DNA of 64,000 bases from Pseudohalocynthiibacter aestuariivivens (GTDB taxonomy: Bacteria > Pseudomonadota > Alphaproteobacteria > Rhodobacterales > Rhodobacteraceae). A program made the position numbers and the translations under genes. Shown in pieces: positions 7,805-17,429 of this stretch (positions within the stretch are counted from its first letter, which is position 1; each line of letters starts with the position of its first letter). The stretch spans positions 62,001 to 126,000 of the forward strand of contig NZ_JAGFNU010000004.1 in NCBI RefSeq assembly GCF_018457175.1, read 5' to 3'. The notes under the pieces were generated by a model that ran no database searches, was not told the DNA's origin, and was given only the letters and a program-made list of their open reading frames with translations.

Positions 7805-9252
7805 TGAAACCAGTATTCGAAGCGCTGGCGCGGCATGTGGCCACGCGGCCAGAAATTGTCGCCTTTCGGGATGATGCGAAGATCGTAACCTGGGCTGATC
7901 TATCCACCCGTGTTGTGGACCTTGCATCCCGGCTTGCCGGGGCCCCAAATACGGTTGGCATCGCGCTTGCCGGGGGTATTGACTATGTCGTTGCAGACCT
8001 TGCCGTCACGCTTAGCGGACGAACACAGGTTCCATTGCCCTTTTTCTTTAGCAACGAACAAAATGCGCACATACTAATGGATGCTCAGATTAGCGCTGTT
8101 ATTGCGCTCGATGCTTCCTTGTTTTCGGCCTTGCCGCATATAGAGGTCATTGATCCGACTTTCTCGGGAAACGAAGGACCATCAATGCCAGAGTATCAGG
8201 GTGGCGCGGAGCGTGTGATTTACACCTCCGGATCATCCGGTCGCCCCAAAGGCGTGGTTATCGGTGACCGTCAATTAGATGCGTCTCTTGCCGCACTGAG
8301 CAAAATGAGTGGTGCCACAGCGACGGACCGGCATCTTTCAATCCTGCCTCTTGCCCAGTTGTTAGAGCAGATTTGCGGGATATTTCTGCCAATCCTCGCA
8401 GGCGCCGAAACGATCTTCAGATTCGACGCAACAAAGGCGCTTTTTGGTGCTCCGATCAAACCGTTGACCGATACGTTTTTCACAGAATTGCCAACGACCA
8501 GCCTTTTGGCTCCATCCCTTCTTGGCCGATGGGTCGCCGATCTGGAACTGAGATCAGAAACCGCCCCGGACAGCTTGCGTTTCGTCGCTGTAGGCGGGGC
8601 TTCAACCGCGCCTTCGCTTGCGACATCAGCAAGGGCTGTCGGCATCCCGTTGCACGAGGGCTATGGCTTGTCAGAATGTTGTGCGGTTGTCGCAATGAAC
8701 CGTCCTGGTGAAAGCGTTGTCGGAACGGTTGGTCCGGTTTTGGATGGTCTGGATGTAAAGCTCGAGAATGGAGAGATCACAGTTGAAGGCCCAACCGTTA
8801 TGGTCGGGTATCTGAATGGTGATCCGGCACCCGCACGATGGAAAACGGGTGATCTTGGCCATTTCGTCGGGAATCGACTTGTAATCGATGGCCGCAAGGA
8901 TGCGTTGCTGGTGACTGGTGCGGGGCGCAATATTTCGCCTGAGTGGGTCGAACAGCGCATCAACGCCGACCCAAGAATTGTAAGTTCGGCGCTTGGGCTT
9001 CGGGATGCCGACGGGTTTTTGGTTCTCGTCGTCGCGACTGCTCAATCGTTACCTGTAGAAAAGATCGCCCGGTCTTTGGCTGATCTGCCAGATTACGCAA
9101 AACCCACGGAAGTGATCTTTGTGGATCCCGCGGAACCCGGCCTTTTATTTCCCGTGGGAACACCTGATCGCGCTGTTGCCAAAACGCTGATCAACACACG
9201 CGCAGCGCTTCCCCTACCAAACCTTGAAACTATTGAAAGCCTTGCATCATGA
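7804..9252 (+). CDS. AMP-forming acyl ligase (ANL superfamily)
   Basis: Adenylate-forming enzyme of 482 residues. Motifs in order: the P-loop YTSGSSGRPKG (about 139-149), GYGLSE (about 285-290), TGD (about 348-350), and the hinge region DGRKDALLVTGAGRNISPEWVE (split at about 361-382). The C-terminal catalytic lysine motif is degenerate (PVGTPDRAVAK). It should activate a carboxylic acid as acyl-AMP and pass it to CoA, a carrier or an amine; the acid is unknown. It is somewhat shorter than typical fatty acyl-CoA synthetases. There is no acyl carrier protein or thioesterase nearby. It overlaps the genes on both sides by 1 and 4 bases. Confidence 0.88.
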   Translation: MKPVFEALARHVATRPEIVAFRDDAKIVTWADLSTRVVDLASRLAGAPNTVGIALAGGIDYVVADLAVTLSGRTQVPLPFFFSNEQNAHILMDAQISAVIALDASLFSALPHIEVIDPTFSGNEGPSMPEYQGGAERVIYTSGSSGRPKGVVIGDRQLDASLAALSKMSGATATDRHLSILPLAQLLEQICGIFLPILAGAETIFRFDATKALFGAPIKPLTDTFFTELPTTSLLAPSLLGRWVADLELRSETAPDSLRFVAVGGASTAPSLATSARAVGIPLHEGYGLSECCAVVAMNRPGESVVGTVGPVLDGLDVKLENGEITVEGPTVMVGYLNGDPAPARWKTGDLGHFVGNRLVIDGRKDALLVTGAGRNISPEWVEQRINADPRIVSSALGLRDADGFLVLVVATAQSLPVEKIARSLADLPDYAKPTEVIFVDPAEPGLLFPVGTPDRAVAKTLINTRAALPLPNLETIESLAS

Positions 9253-10034
9253 CACAAAGGAAAACAGCCCTGATCACCGGGGGTGGGTCGGGAATTGGAC
9301 GCGCACTTGCCGTTGAGGCTGCAAGACTGGGTTTTGATCTGATCCTTGCCGGGCGAACCGCTTCCAAACTGGACGAAACAGCATCGATGGTCGGCGAGAC
9401 GAATGTTAAAACCGTTACCGCTGACGTTGCAACCGCTGAAGGGCGGGCCGCTATTCGTGAGGCTGTGGGCAACAAGCTGGATTTTCTGATTAACAATGCG
9501 GGCACGCTCAAAGTTGGCCATCTGGCGTTGCTGAGCGATGAAGACCTCAACCAAATGATCGGCACCAATCTGACGGCACCCATTGCGTTGACACGTGACC
9601 TTTTGCCCGCATTGGACATGGTTAAAGGCCGGATCGTGAATATCGGGTCGGTGTTTGGGGATATCGCTTACCCGTTCTTCGCTGGGTACTCAGCGACAAA
9701 ATTTGGTCTGCGCGGTTTTTCTGACGCCATCCGCCGAGAGCTTTCCGGAACCGGGGTGGGCGTGACTTACATCGCACCCCGTGCAACCCACACCGCTGCT
9801 GAAACCGAATTTTCAGCTTTGGTTGAACCCATGCAAATGACACTCGACAGTGCTGAAAATGTGGCTTCGCAAGCTTGGGAAGCGATCCTTGCAGGCAAAC
9901 GCGAGAGTTTTCCAAAGGGTAAAGAACGCTTCTTTGTCAAAGTGCAGCGTCTGTTTCCCAAGCTTGTCGATAATTCTGTCTGCGCACAGGCGCAGGACCC
10001 AAAAACATTGGCAGCGCTCAAACCCGCCACCTGA
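9249..10034 (+). CDS. Short-chain dehydrogenase/reductase
   Basis: Classical SDR oxidoreductase of 261 residues. The nucleotide site TGGGSGIG (about 11-18) and a following AGRT turn suggest NADP(H) preference. NNAG is near residue 83, a serine lies before the active site in NIGSVFG, and the catalytic Tyr-x3-Lys sits in GYSATKFG (Tyr146, Lys150). The first bases overlap the acyl ligase stop (ATGA). Within this operon it would oxidise or reduce an acyl-derived intermediate. The true substrate cannot be read from the sequence. Confidence 0.88.
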   Translation: MTQRKTALITGGGSGIGRALAVEAARLGFDLILAGRTASKLDETASMVGETNVKTVTADVATAEGRAAIREAVGNKLDFLINNAGTLKVGHLALLSDEDLNQMIGTNLTAPIALTRDLLPALDMVKGRIVNIGSVFGDIAYPFFAGYSATKFGLRGFSDAIRRELSGTGVGVTYIAPRATHTAAETEFSALVEPMQMTLDSAENVASQAWEAILAGKRESFPKGKERFFVKVQRLFPKLVDNSVCAQAQDPKTLAALKPAT

Positions 10035-10085
10035 ATGCACTTTACTTTTGACCAATGATTTCCGATTCAAGAACAGGACTACAAA

Positions 10086-10946
10086 ATGAACTATAATGTC
10101 ATTCGCGCGACTGAAGCAAAAACTCCAACCCTTGACGCATCTGTTGTTGCATCGGTCAAAGATTACTTGGAAAAAGATGGCTGGGTACTGTTGCGTGGCT
10201 TTGACGTTGACATGCAGGCGTTCAGCGACCTGACAACGCTGCTTTGCAAAACAATCACCTTTGATCCGGCGCGTGAAAATACCGACAAGACGACCCAAAA
10301 GGTTGATGCCGGGCTTGGCCCCATTGGTCTTCACATCGAAAACGGCAATACGCCTGTTTGCCCGGACGTTGTCGCATTCTATTGCACAAAGGCTGCTTTT
10401 GAGGGGTCACAGACAACGATCTGCGATGGGCGAGAAGTATTCAAGAAGTTTGATGACAGGCAGAAAGAACGCTGGTCACAAAAAATGACGGTGAAGCGTA
10501 CGCTGCCCGAAGACCTCTGGAAGCGCTACCTGGCGAATGAACATCCCGCGATCAGAGAGCCGGAAGAAGTAACCCACGAACACATCCTACAATTCAAGGC
10601 GGCGATTCCCGATCAGGATTTCAAACTGAATGAGGACGGTTCACTGGATTATGAACTCACGATTGCGCCGGTGCGGCCTTCCTCGCTTTCCAACGGTCAC
10701 GCTTTCGCAAACGCGATCCTTGGACCGTCTCATAACTACGAGCCTCCGGTCTACACGCTGGAAGATGGAACGAAGGTGACGACGGAGGAAATAGAGGCTC
10801 TGCGTGACATCGCAGAAACCTGCACCGTCGAAATTAACTGGCAGGATGGCGATATTGCAGTCATTGACAATACCCGCGTGATGCATGGCCGCCGCGCCAT
10901 CAAGGATCAGGACAGGCAGCTTTATATTGGAATGGGTCGGGTTTGA
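10086..10946 (+). CDS. TauD/TfdA-family Fe(II)/2-oxoglutarate oxygenase
   Basis: Non-haem iron oxygenase of 286 residues with the complete facial triad: His83 and Glu85 in GLHIENGN, and His267 in VMHGRR. Arg277 in RQLYIGM is the likely 2-oxoglutarate anchor. A carboxylate ligand of Glu rather than Asp is a recognised variant in this family. The protein resembles biosynthetic members (SyrP-like, hydroxylating a tethered or free amino acid) more than taurine dioxygenases; that comparison is from memory. AGGA precedes the ATG. It follows the SDR by 51 bases and ends the operon behind the 7140 box. Confidence 0.85.
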   Translation: MNYNVIRATEAKTPTLDASVVASVKDYLEKDGWVLLRGFDVDMQAFSDLTTLLCKTITFDPARENTDKTTQKVDAGLGPIGLHIENGNTPVCPDVVAFYCTKAAFEGSQTTICDGREVFKKFDDRQKERWSQKMTVKRTLPEDLWKRYLANEHPAIREPEEVTHEHILQFKAAIPDQDFKLNEDGSLDYELTIAPVRPSSLSNGHAFANAILGPSHNYEPPVYTLEDGTKVTTEEIEALRDIAETCTVEINWQDGDIAVIDNTRVMHGRRAIKDQDRQLYIGMGRV

Positions 10947-11004
10947 ATTACGGGGCAGCTATTTAACTCTTTATTCCATTCCCGCCAACATTCTATGATT
11001 ACGC

Positions 11005-12285
11005 TCAATGCACGGCCTTGCGAATTTGCCGAACGACAAGCCAGACACCAAGGACGACAAGCGGGGTCAGGCCCGCAGTCAGCCATATCTTGTCAAAGCC
11101 CATCCCTTTGGCGATCGGCAGGGCCATGTAGCTTAGCAAATTCACAGCGTAGTAACTGATCGCGACGACGGACAGCCCTTCGACCGTTTTTTGCAACCGA
11201 AGCTGAAGATCAGCCCGCCTATCCATGCTTTCCAACACTTTCTGGTTCTGTGCTGACCGTTCCACATCCACCCGCGTACGCAGCAGTTCGCCTGCACGCC
11301 AACTTTGCTTTGCCATGTTGCGCAGCTGACGCTCAGCCGCCTTGACCGTTCGCATTGCAGGGTCGAACCGGCGCATCATGAACTCGCCAAACGTCTGACG
11401 ACCCTCAAAACGTTCTTCACGCTGCACTTCTATCCTTTGGCTTACAATAGCCGCGTAAGCAGCTGTCGCACCAAACCGGTAACTGGTTTGCGTTGTCAGC
11501 TTTTCCAACTCCGCAGAAATGGGCGTCAGGGCCGAAAGCGTTTCCTCGGCATTCACGGAGTCCGAGGCCATTTCCTCAACCAACGCAATCAACTGGTTGT
11601 CAATTTCGCGCAGCCGTGCCGACAGCTTGCGCGACTGTTGAAAGCCAAGCATGGACATCGCTTTGTAGGTTTCAATTTCACACAGCCGTTGCACGATGCG
11701 GCCGATCCGGCGCACCCCGATATCCGGCGCAACAAACACCGAAAAGCGCATATGGCCTGCCTCATCGATCCGAAAATCACCCGCGATGACGGCCGAACGA
11801 TCCAGAACATAGCTGACGGCCAGACTTTCCGGCACAAAAAACGCGTCTAAATGCGAATGTATCTGCGCAAGGTCAGGCATGTGATCTATATGGATCATCG
11901 CAGACGTAACCCGGACGCCGGGTGCCTGGGTCAGCCATTCTTCCGGGAAAATCTCGAACGCAACGGGGTCGAAAACCCGTCCGCTAAGGCCGTCACAAAA
12001 CACCGTGTAGGTTACAAATTCACTATGGCTTTCCCACTTAAGATGATAGCGACCGATTTCTCCGGAATAATGTGTTGCCTCGGGTTGCGGATGTGGCGCG
12101 CCATAACGATCAAGCAATGCCAGAAGGTGGATAAGATCCGCGTCCCGGTCACGATTAGCAGCGGCCAGCGGGCGCTTTATAGCAAGATATATGGCATGGC
12201 TTGGCGCTGCGAGCGCTGGAAATGGACGCGCGTGAAGCTCATTCGCCAATTTATAGCGCAACGGATGATCTTTGATGCGGCTCAT
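11005..12285 (-). CDS. DUF3422 family membrane-anchored protein
   Basis: A 426-residue protein that fits DUF3422: the N-terminal DHPLRYKLANELHARPFPAL signature, a long soluble region with ERFEGRQTFGEFMMRRFDPAMRTV and coiled-coil-like stretches, and two C-terminal membrane helices (about 370-390 and 398-418). The first 50 residues are the family hallmark. Its function is not known; the tail-anchored, coiled-coil layout suggests a membrane-bound structural or sensing role. It is a single-gene unit, convergent with the oxygenase operon and followed by 58 bases without a visible terminator. Confidence 0.82.
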   Translation of the reverse strand: MSRIKDHPLRYKLANELHARPFPALAAPSHAIYLAIKRPLAAANRDRDADLIHLLALLDRYGAPHPQPEATHYSGEIGRYHLKWESHSEFVTYTVFCDGLSGRVFDPVAFEIFPEEWLTQAPGVRVTSAMIHIDHMPDLAQIHSHLDAFFVPESLAVSYVLDRSAVIAGDFRIDEAGHMRFSVFVAPDIGVRRIGRIVQRLCEIETYKAMSMLGFQQSRKLSARLREIDNQLIALVEEMASDSVNAEETLSALTPISAELEKLTTQTSYRFGATAAYAAIVSQRIEVQREERFEGRQTFGEFMMRRFDPAMRTVKAAERQLRNMAKQSWRAGELLRTRVDVERSAQNQKVLESMDRRADLQLRLQKTVEGLSVVAISYYAVNLLSYMALPIAKGMGFDKIWLTAGLTPLVVLGVWLVVRQIRKAVH

Positions 12286-12410
12286 ATACAGGCTCCGGAA
12301 TTTTTTACGCTAACTACGCGGTAACCCGAGAAGTGTAAATAAAATAATCTTTATTTTCAATTGCTTACCTGCACACAATTGCATACCAACCGTCTTTCCT
12401 TGTGCGTAAA

Positions 12411-12443
12411 ATAAAAAAGCCCCGCAGTTCTTCACTGCGAGGC
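12411..12443 (-). terminator. Rho-independent terminator of pntAB
   Basis: On the minus strand GCCTCGCAGT pairs with ACTGCGGGGC around a 5-base loop, followed by TTTTTTATTTT. It starts 23 bases past the pntB stop. The rest of the 181-base gap is AT-rich upstream sequence of the DUF3422 gene. Confidence 0.88.
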
Positions 12444-12466
12444 ACTTTTCGTTAACGCGTATGGTC

Positions 12467-13900
12467 CTAGCTGATCATCGTCAGCAGTTGATCAAGCGAG
12501 GCTTTGGCGTCACCATAGAACATGCGTGTATTTTCTTTATAGAACAGCGGGTTCTCGATGCCAGAATACCCCGTACCCTGCCCACGTTTGCTCACGAACA
12601 CCTGCTTGGCTTTCCAGCATTCCAGCACCGGCATACCAGCGATGGGGCTGTTGGGGTCTTCCTGCGCGGCGGGGTTCACGATGTCGTTGGAGCCGATCAC
12701 GATGGCCACATCGGTTGATGGGAAATCGTCGTTGATTTCATCCATTTCCATAACGATATCGTAAGGCACGCGCGCTTCGGCCAGAAGCACATTCATGTGG
12801 CCCGGCAAACGCCCGGCGACCGGGTGGATGGCAAAGCGTACCTCTTTGCCCTTGGCGCGCAAACGTTTTGTCAGTTCAGAGACTGACTGCTGCGCCTGCG
12901 CAACCGCCATACCGTAGCCCGGAATGATGATCACGCTGTCTGCGTCTTCCAATGCCGCAGCAACACCCTCGGCCTCGATTGCGATCATCTCGCCTTCGAC
13001 TTCCATCTGCGGGCCAACGGCACCACCAAAGCCCCCAAGGATCACCGAAACAAAATGTCGGTTCATCGCACGGCACATGATGTAAGACAGGATCGCACCG
13101 GATGAACCAACAAGTGCGCCGGTCACGATCAGAAGGTCATTGCCAAGCGTAAAGCCGATGGCCGCTGCAGCCCAGCCGGAATAGCTGTTCAGCATTGACA
13201 CAACAACTGGCATGTCAGCGCCACCGATGCCCATGATCAGATGATATCCAATGAAGCCTGCGATGAGCGTTACAGCAACCATTGTCCAGATACCGGCACC
13301 GTTGAAATACATGAGGCCAAGGATAATGCAGAGCGCCAGTGAACCCGCATTCAGCGCGTGACCACCCGGCAGTTTCTTTGGCTTGCCGTCAAGCTTGCCT
13401 GCAAGTTTGCCAAAAGCCACGACAGAGCCGGTGAATGTCACCGCACCGATGAAGATACCAAGAAACACCTCGACCTTCAAAATGGCGACTTCGATGGAGT
13501 CTTTATGCGCGAGCTTTTTGGCAAAACCATGCAGCGCGTCACGCGCCGCCTGATCCATGCCCTGCACGGCAGAAAGCTCCAGATCGGCGTTCAGCCCGAT
13601 AAAGACCGCGGCCAGGCCTACAAAGCTGTGCAGCGCTGCCACAAGCTGTGGCATCTCTGTCATCTGAACTTTGCCAGCAACATAATAGCCAGCGTAAGAA
13701 CCAATCGCGACCATCAGCAAAAGGACGATGTAGTTGCCGCTGTCAGGGCCAAATACGGTGGCAACAACCGCCACCGCCATGCCCACGATCCCGTACCAAA
13801 CGGCGCGTTTCGCGCTTTCCTGATTGCTGAGACCGCCCAGTGAAAGGATAAAAAGAACCGAAGCGGCTATATAAGCCGCGGATGTAATACCAATGCTCAT
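12467..13900 (-). CDS. pntB: Proton-translocating NAD(P) transhydrogenase subunit beta
   Basis: Beta subunit (477 residues) of the membrane transhydrogenase that uses the proton gradient to reduce NADP+ with NADH. Roughly nine membrane helices fill residues 1-260. The NADP-binding domain III is C-terminal, with [22 protein letters not shown] and the [18 protein letters not shown] block. The start at 13900 is chosen because GGAGAG lies 7 bases upstream and homologues begin MSIG; the in-frame codon at 13933 has no such support. It lies 10 bases after pntA and ends at a strong terminator. Confidence 0.95.
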   Translation of the reverse strand: MSIGITSAAYIAASVLFILSLGGLSNQESAKRAVWYGIVGMAVAVVATVFGPDSGNYIVLLLMVAIGSYAGYYVAGKVQMTEMPQLVAALHSFVGLAAVFIGLNADLELSAVQGMDQAARDALHGFAKKLAHKDSIEVAILKVEVFLGIFIGAVTFTGSVVAFGKLAGKLDGKPKKLPGGHALNAGSLALCIILGLMYFNGAGIWTMVAVTLIAGFIGYHLIMGIGGADMPVVVSMLNSYSGWAAAAIGFTLGNDLLIVTGALVGSSGAILSYIMCRAMNRHFVSVILGGFGGAVGPQMEVEGEMIAIEAEGVAAALEDADSVIIIPGYGMAVAQAQQSVSELTKRLRAKGKEVRFAIHPVAGRLPGHMNVLLAEARVPYDIVMEMDEINDDFPSTDVAIVIGSNDIVNPAAQEDPNSPIAGMPVLECWKAKQVFVSKRGQGTGYSGIENPLFYKENTRMFYGDAKASLDQLLTMIS

Positions 13901-13910
13901 GTCGCTCTCC

Positions 13911-15482
13911 TCAGGACTTCTGGAACATGGCAAGCATCCGGCGTGTCACCAGGAAGCCACCAACAATGTTGATCGAGGCAATCAGCACCGATATCGCGGC
14001 GAGGATCATCACAAGCCATGAGCCCGAGCCAATCTGCAACAACGCGCCGATAATGATGATACCTGAGATCGCGTTCGTCACCGCCATCAGCGGCGTGTGC
14101 AGCGCGTGGCTGACGTTCCAGATCACCTGGAAGCCGATAAAACAGGCAAGCGCAAAGACGATGAAGTGCTGCATAAAGCTCGCCGGTGCATAGGCCCCGA
14201 TGATCAGCATCAGCAATCCGCCAATGGCGAGCATACCAACCTGACTGCGCGTCGCCTTTTGAAAAGCTGCCACTTCGGCGGCGCGTTTTTCCTCGGGCGT
14301 AAGCTCTTTGGTGGCTTCTTTCGGTTTGGCGGCGATCGCCTGTATCTTCGGCGGCGGCGGCGGGAAGGTGATTTCACCCTTGAAGGTCACTGTCGCGCCG
14401 CGGATCACATCATCTTCCATGTCATGATTGATCTTGCCGTCTTTTTCCGGGGTCAAATCCGTCATCATGTGGCGGATGTTGGTTGAGTAAAGCGTGGACG
14501 CCTGCGAGGCCATCCGGCTCGGGAAATCTGTGTAGCCAATGATGGTCACGCCATTGGCTGTGACAATCTTTTCGTCGGCCACCGTCAGTTTACAGTTACC
14601 ACCCTTTTCGGCAGCGAGGTCCACGATCACAGAACCGGGCTTCATGGCTTTGACCATATCTTCGGTCCAAAGCTCTGGCGCTTCACGGTTCGGGATCAGC
14701 GCGGTGGTGATCACAATGTCCACTTCCGGGGCAAGTTCGCGAAACTTCGCAAGCTGTGCTTCGCGGAATTCTGGCGAGGAAACAGAAGCGTAGCCGCCAG
14801 TGGCTGCACCATCCTGCTGTTCTTCCTCAAATTCGAGATAGACGAATTCAGCCCCCATCGATTCAACCTGCTCCGCCACTTCAGGGCGCACGTCAAAGGC
14901 GTAGGTCACAGCGCCAAGACTGGTTGCAGTTCCGATTGCAGCCAAACCGGCAACCCCTGCCCCAACCACAAGGATCTTGGCAGGTGGTACCTTACCCGCA
15001 GCCGTGATCTGCCCGGTAAAAAAGCGGCCAAAGTTGTTGCCCGCCTCGATCACCGCGCGATAGCCCGCGATATTGGCCATAGAGCTTAGCGCATCCATCT
15101 TTTGCGCACGTGAAATACGCGGCACCATTTCCATGGCAATCACGTTTGCGCCTTTGGCACGGGCGGCTTCCATGCCCTCTTCGTTCCCTCCGGGGTTGAA
15201 GAAGGAAATCAGCGTCTGCCCTTTGCGAAGGCGTTTAAGCTCTGTGTCATTGGGCTGGCGCACCTTGACCACGATGTCTGCCGCCTTAAAAAGCGCCGCA
15301 CCGGTTTTCACGACCTCAACCCCCACAGTCTTGTAGGTGGCGTTGGAAAAACCAGCCGCATCACCAGCGCCGGATTCGATAACACAGTCATAGCCCAACT
15401 TTTGAAGCTGAACCGCACTCTCGGGAGTCATGGCTACACGCGCCTCTCCCTCAAAAACTTCCTTCGGCGCACCAATTTTCAC
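13911..15482 (-). CDS. pntA: NAD(P) transhydrogenase subunit alpha
   Basis: Alpha subunit of 523 residues in one polypeptide, as in E. coli; several relatives split it in two. Residues 1-380 form the NAD(H)-binding domain I, starting [20 protein letters not shown] with [15 protein letters not shown] as dinucleotide fold. A proline-rich linker (FPPPPPK) follows, then about four membrane helices. The start codon is GTG, with GGGG 9 bases upstream. Together with PntB it forms the alpha2-beta2 complex that supplies NADPH. Its weak promoter candidate is described separately. Confidence 0.95.
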   Translation of the reverse strand: MKIGAPKEVFEGEARVAMTPESAVQLQKLGYDCVIESGAGDAAGFSNATYKTVGVEVVKTGAALFKAADIVVKVRQPNDTELKRLRKGQTLISFFNPGGNEEGMEAARAKGANVIAMEMVPRISRAQKMDALSSMANIAGYRAVIEAGNNFGRFFTGQITAAGKVPPAKILVVGAGVAGLAAIGTATSLGAVTYAFDVRPEVAEQVESMGAEFVYLEFEEEQQDGAATGGYASVSSPEFREAQLAKFRELAPEVDIVITTALIPNREAPELWTEDMVKAMKPGSVIVDLAAEKGGNCKLTVADEKIVTANGVTIIGYTDFPSRMASQASTLYSTNIRHMMTDLTPEKDGKINHDMEDDVIRGATVTFKGEITFPPPPPKIQAIAAKPKEATKELTPEEKRAAEVAAFQKATRSQVGMLAIGGLLMLIIGAYAPASFMQHFIVFALACFIGFQVIWNVSHALHTPLMAVTNAISGIIIIGALLQIGSGSWLVMILAAISVLIASINIVGGFLVTRRMLAMFQKS

Positions 15483-15571
15483 GTCGATTTTCCCCTTTTC
15501 TGCGGATGTTACGGAAAACCGTTCCAGTTTGAGCTAAAACGAACCCCGTGCAGACATTTTCAGATAAGAGC

Positions 15572-15600
15572 GTCATACCCTGCGCAATATTATTTCACAA
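15572..15600 (-). promoter_or_regulatory. Candidate promoter of pntAB
   Basis: On the minus strand TTGTGA and TATGAC are separated by 17 bases, about 90 bases before the pntA GTG start. Both hexamers are imperfect, so this is only a plausible sigma-70 type site. Confidence 0.28.
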
Positions 15601-15638
15601 GAAGTTGACGCTAACGGTTTATTGAAGGTCGGCCTTTG

Positions 15639-16085
15639 CTACAGCCAGCGGCGGGTTTTTCGCATGTAGGCCGCGAACTGAACCCTGAACTTTTTACGAA
15701 GCCGATCCTCCTCTGGTATAATAAAGCGTTTTTCCATAATCCAGACGAAGATCGGAACAAGCGGCAGAGATAACACCGCGTCCCAATACAAGATCAGGCC
15801 CGTCAGGATCAGCACATCGCCCAGATAGATTGGGTTTCGCGACCGTTTGTAAACACCTGTCTGAATCAGATTGCTGGATTCTTTGTGCGGATGCACCGTG
15901 GTTTTGTGGCGGGTAAATTCCCGAAGCGAAAGAATAAGAAGTAATATTCCACCGCCGAGGCAAATTCCACCCAGGAAGTCGGCCCAGGCGCCACCAAATG
16001 TTAAGCCCGGTAAATAGACTGTCTGGCACCAGGCCAAAGCCAGAAAAGCTGCCAACCATACCGGTGGGACATCAATGGATTTCAT
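15639..16085 (-). CDS. Isoprenylcysteine carboxyl methyltransferase-like membrane protein
   Basis: A 148-residue polytopic membrane protein of the ICMT/phospholipid methyltransferase superfamily. Three to four helices are visible. The family signature near the C-terminus is present: GVYKRSRNPIYLGDVLIL (Arg-Asn-Pro-x-Tyr) followed by EEDRLRKKFRVQFAAYMRKTRRWL in pieces, with the EE-x-x-L-x-x-x-F-x-x-Y pattern. These residues form the S-adenosylmethionine pocket in the family. The start at 16085 has GGAG upstream. Substrate unknown; bacterial members methylate lipids or small molecules. It is a single gene divergent from kynU. Confidence 0.75.
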   Translation of the reverse strand: MKSIDVPPVWLAAFLALAWCQTVYLPGLTFGGAWADFLGGICLGGGILLLILSLREFTRHKTTVHPHKESSNLIQTGVYKRSRNPIYLGDVLILTGLILYWDAVLSLPLVPIFVWIMEKRFIIPEEDRLRKKFRVQFAAYMRKTRRWL

Positions 16086-16235
16086 GGACCCTACTCCTTT
16101 TCGGTTTCCTACAATTGTGCTGTCCATTGCGAAATTGCAATTCACATACCTGCGCTCTTGCGCCTCAGGTTAGATACGATAGCTTTCGGGGTGCAGCATC
16201 GCTTGCCAAGATTTCACAATTTCAGGGCTTTCAAC

Positions 16236-17429
16236 ATGACCGATTTTGCAGCCACCAAGGCGATGTTTCATTTGCCTGACGACGCAACTTACCTTGACGG
16301 TAATTCTCTGGGTCCGCTTCCAAAGGCCGCCCCGAAACGGCTGGCGCGCACCATGCAGGACGAATGGGGCGAGATGCTGATCACTGGCTGGAACAAAGCG
16401 GGCTGGATGGGGATGCCAACTGAAATCGGCGATCGCATAGGAAAGCTGATTGGTGCGGAACCCGGCCATGTCGTGTTGGGGGATACGCTGTCGATCAAGG
16501 TCTATCAGGCGCTCGCCTCTGCACTTGAGATGAACCCGAAGCGCCGCGTGATACTTTCAGATAACGGGAATTTCCCGTCAGACCTCTATATGGCCGAAGG
16601 GCTGTGCAAAACACTTGGTTCTGATTTCGAGCTTAGAACCGTAAAGCCGGAAGACGTGGAAAATTCGCTTTCCAGCGACGTAGCTGTTCTGATGCTGACC
16701 GAGGTAGATTACCGCACGGGTCGCCTTCACGATATGAACGCGCTAACTGCAGAAGCACAGGCGCATGGAATCATCACTGTCTGGGATCTTGCCCACAGTG
16801 CCGGTGCTTTGCCCGTGGACGTTGCTGGGGCAAACGCTGATTTTGCGGTGGGGTGTACCTATAAATACCTGAACTCCGGCCCCGGTGGACCCGCGTTTAT
16901 CTATGTTGCGCCCCGGCATGTTAACAAAGTTCGCCCCGCGCTTTCCGGCTGGCTGGGGCATGAAGCGCCGTTTGAATTTGACCTATCTTACCGGCCCGGT
17001 TCTGGCATTGAACGCATGCGGGTTGGCACACCGCCGATCCTGCAACTTGCCGCATTGGAGGCGGCAATGGACGTTTGGGATAGTGCCAACATCCATGATG
17101 TACGCGCGCAATCGATAAAACTGTGTGATCAGTTCATTGCAGGGGTTGAGGCGAGCTGCCCTGAACTGACACTCGCCAGCCCGCGCGATGGCACTGCCCG
17201 TGGCTCGCAGGTCTCTTTCCGGTTTGAAAATGGCTACGCGGCGATGCAGGCCCTTATTGTGCGCGGCGTAATTGGTGACTTTCGTGCGCCTGACATCATG
17301 CGTTTTGGTTTCACGCCGCTTTATATCGACGAAGCAGATGTCGCTCGTGCGGTTGATGTTCTTACTGATGTTACGATGAACCGCCTGTGGGACACGCCGG
17401 AATACAAAATGCGCGCGCGCGTTACATGA
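16236..17429 (+). CDS. kynU: Kynureninase
   Basis: PLP hydrolase (397 residues) that cleaves kynurenine to anthranilate and alanine in tryptophan catabolism. It shows YLDGNSLGPLPK near the N-terminus, the DLAHSAGALPVD aspartate region and CTYKYLNSGPGGPAF, where the lysine near residue 209 forms the Schiff base. The C-terminal RFGFTPLYIDEADV is typical. The start at 16236 matches the homologous MTDFAATKAMFHL beginning; an upstream in-frame ATG would add 26 residues that look non-coding. The stop overlaps the GNAT start by 4 bases. No kynA or kynB is in the window. Confidence 0.93.
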   Translation: MTDFAATKAMFHLPDDATYLDGNSLGPLPKAAPKRLARTMQDEWGEMLITGWNKAGWMGMPTEIGDRIGKLIGAEPGHVVLGDTLSIKVYQALASALEMNPKRRVILSDNGNFPSDLYMAEGLCKTLGSDFELRTVKPEDVENSLSSDVAVLMLTEVDYRTGRLHDMNALTAEAQAHGIITVWDLAHSAGALPVDVAGANADFAVGCTYKYLNSGPGGPAFIYVAPRHVNKVRPALSGWLGHEAPFEFDLSYRPGSGIERMRVGTPPILQLAALEAAMDVWDSANIHDVRAQSIKLCDQFIAGVEASCPELTLASPRDGTARGSQVSFRFENGYAAMQALIVRGVIGDFRAPDIMRFGFTPLYIDEADVARAVDVLTDVTMNRLWDTPEYKMRARVT

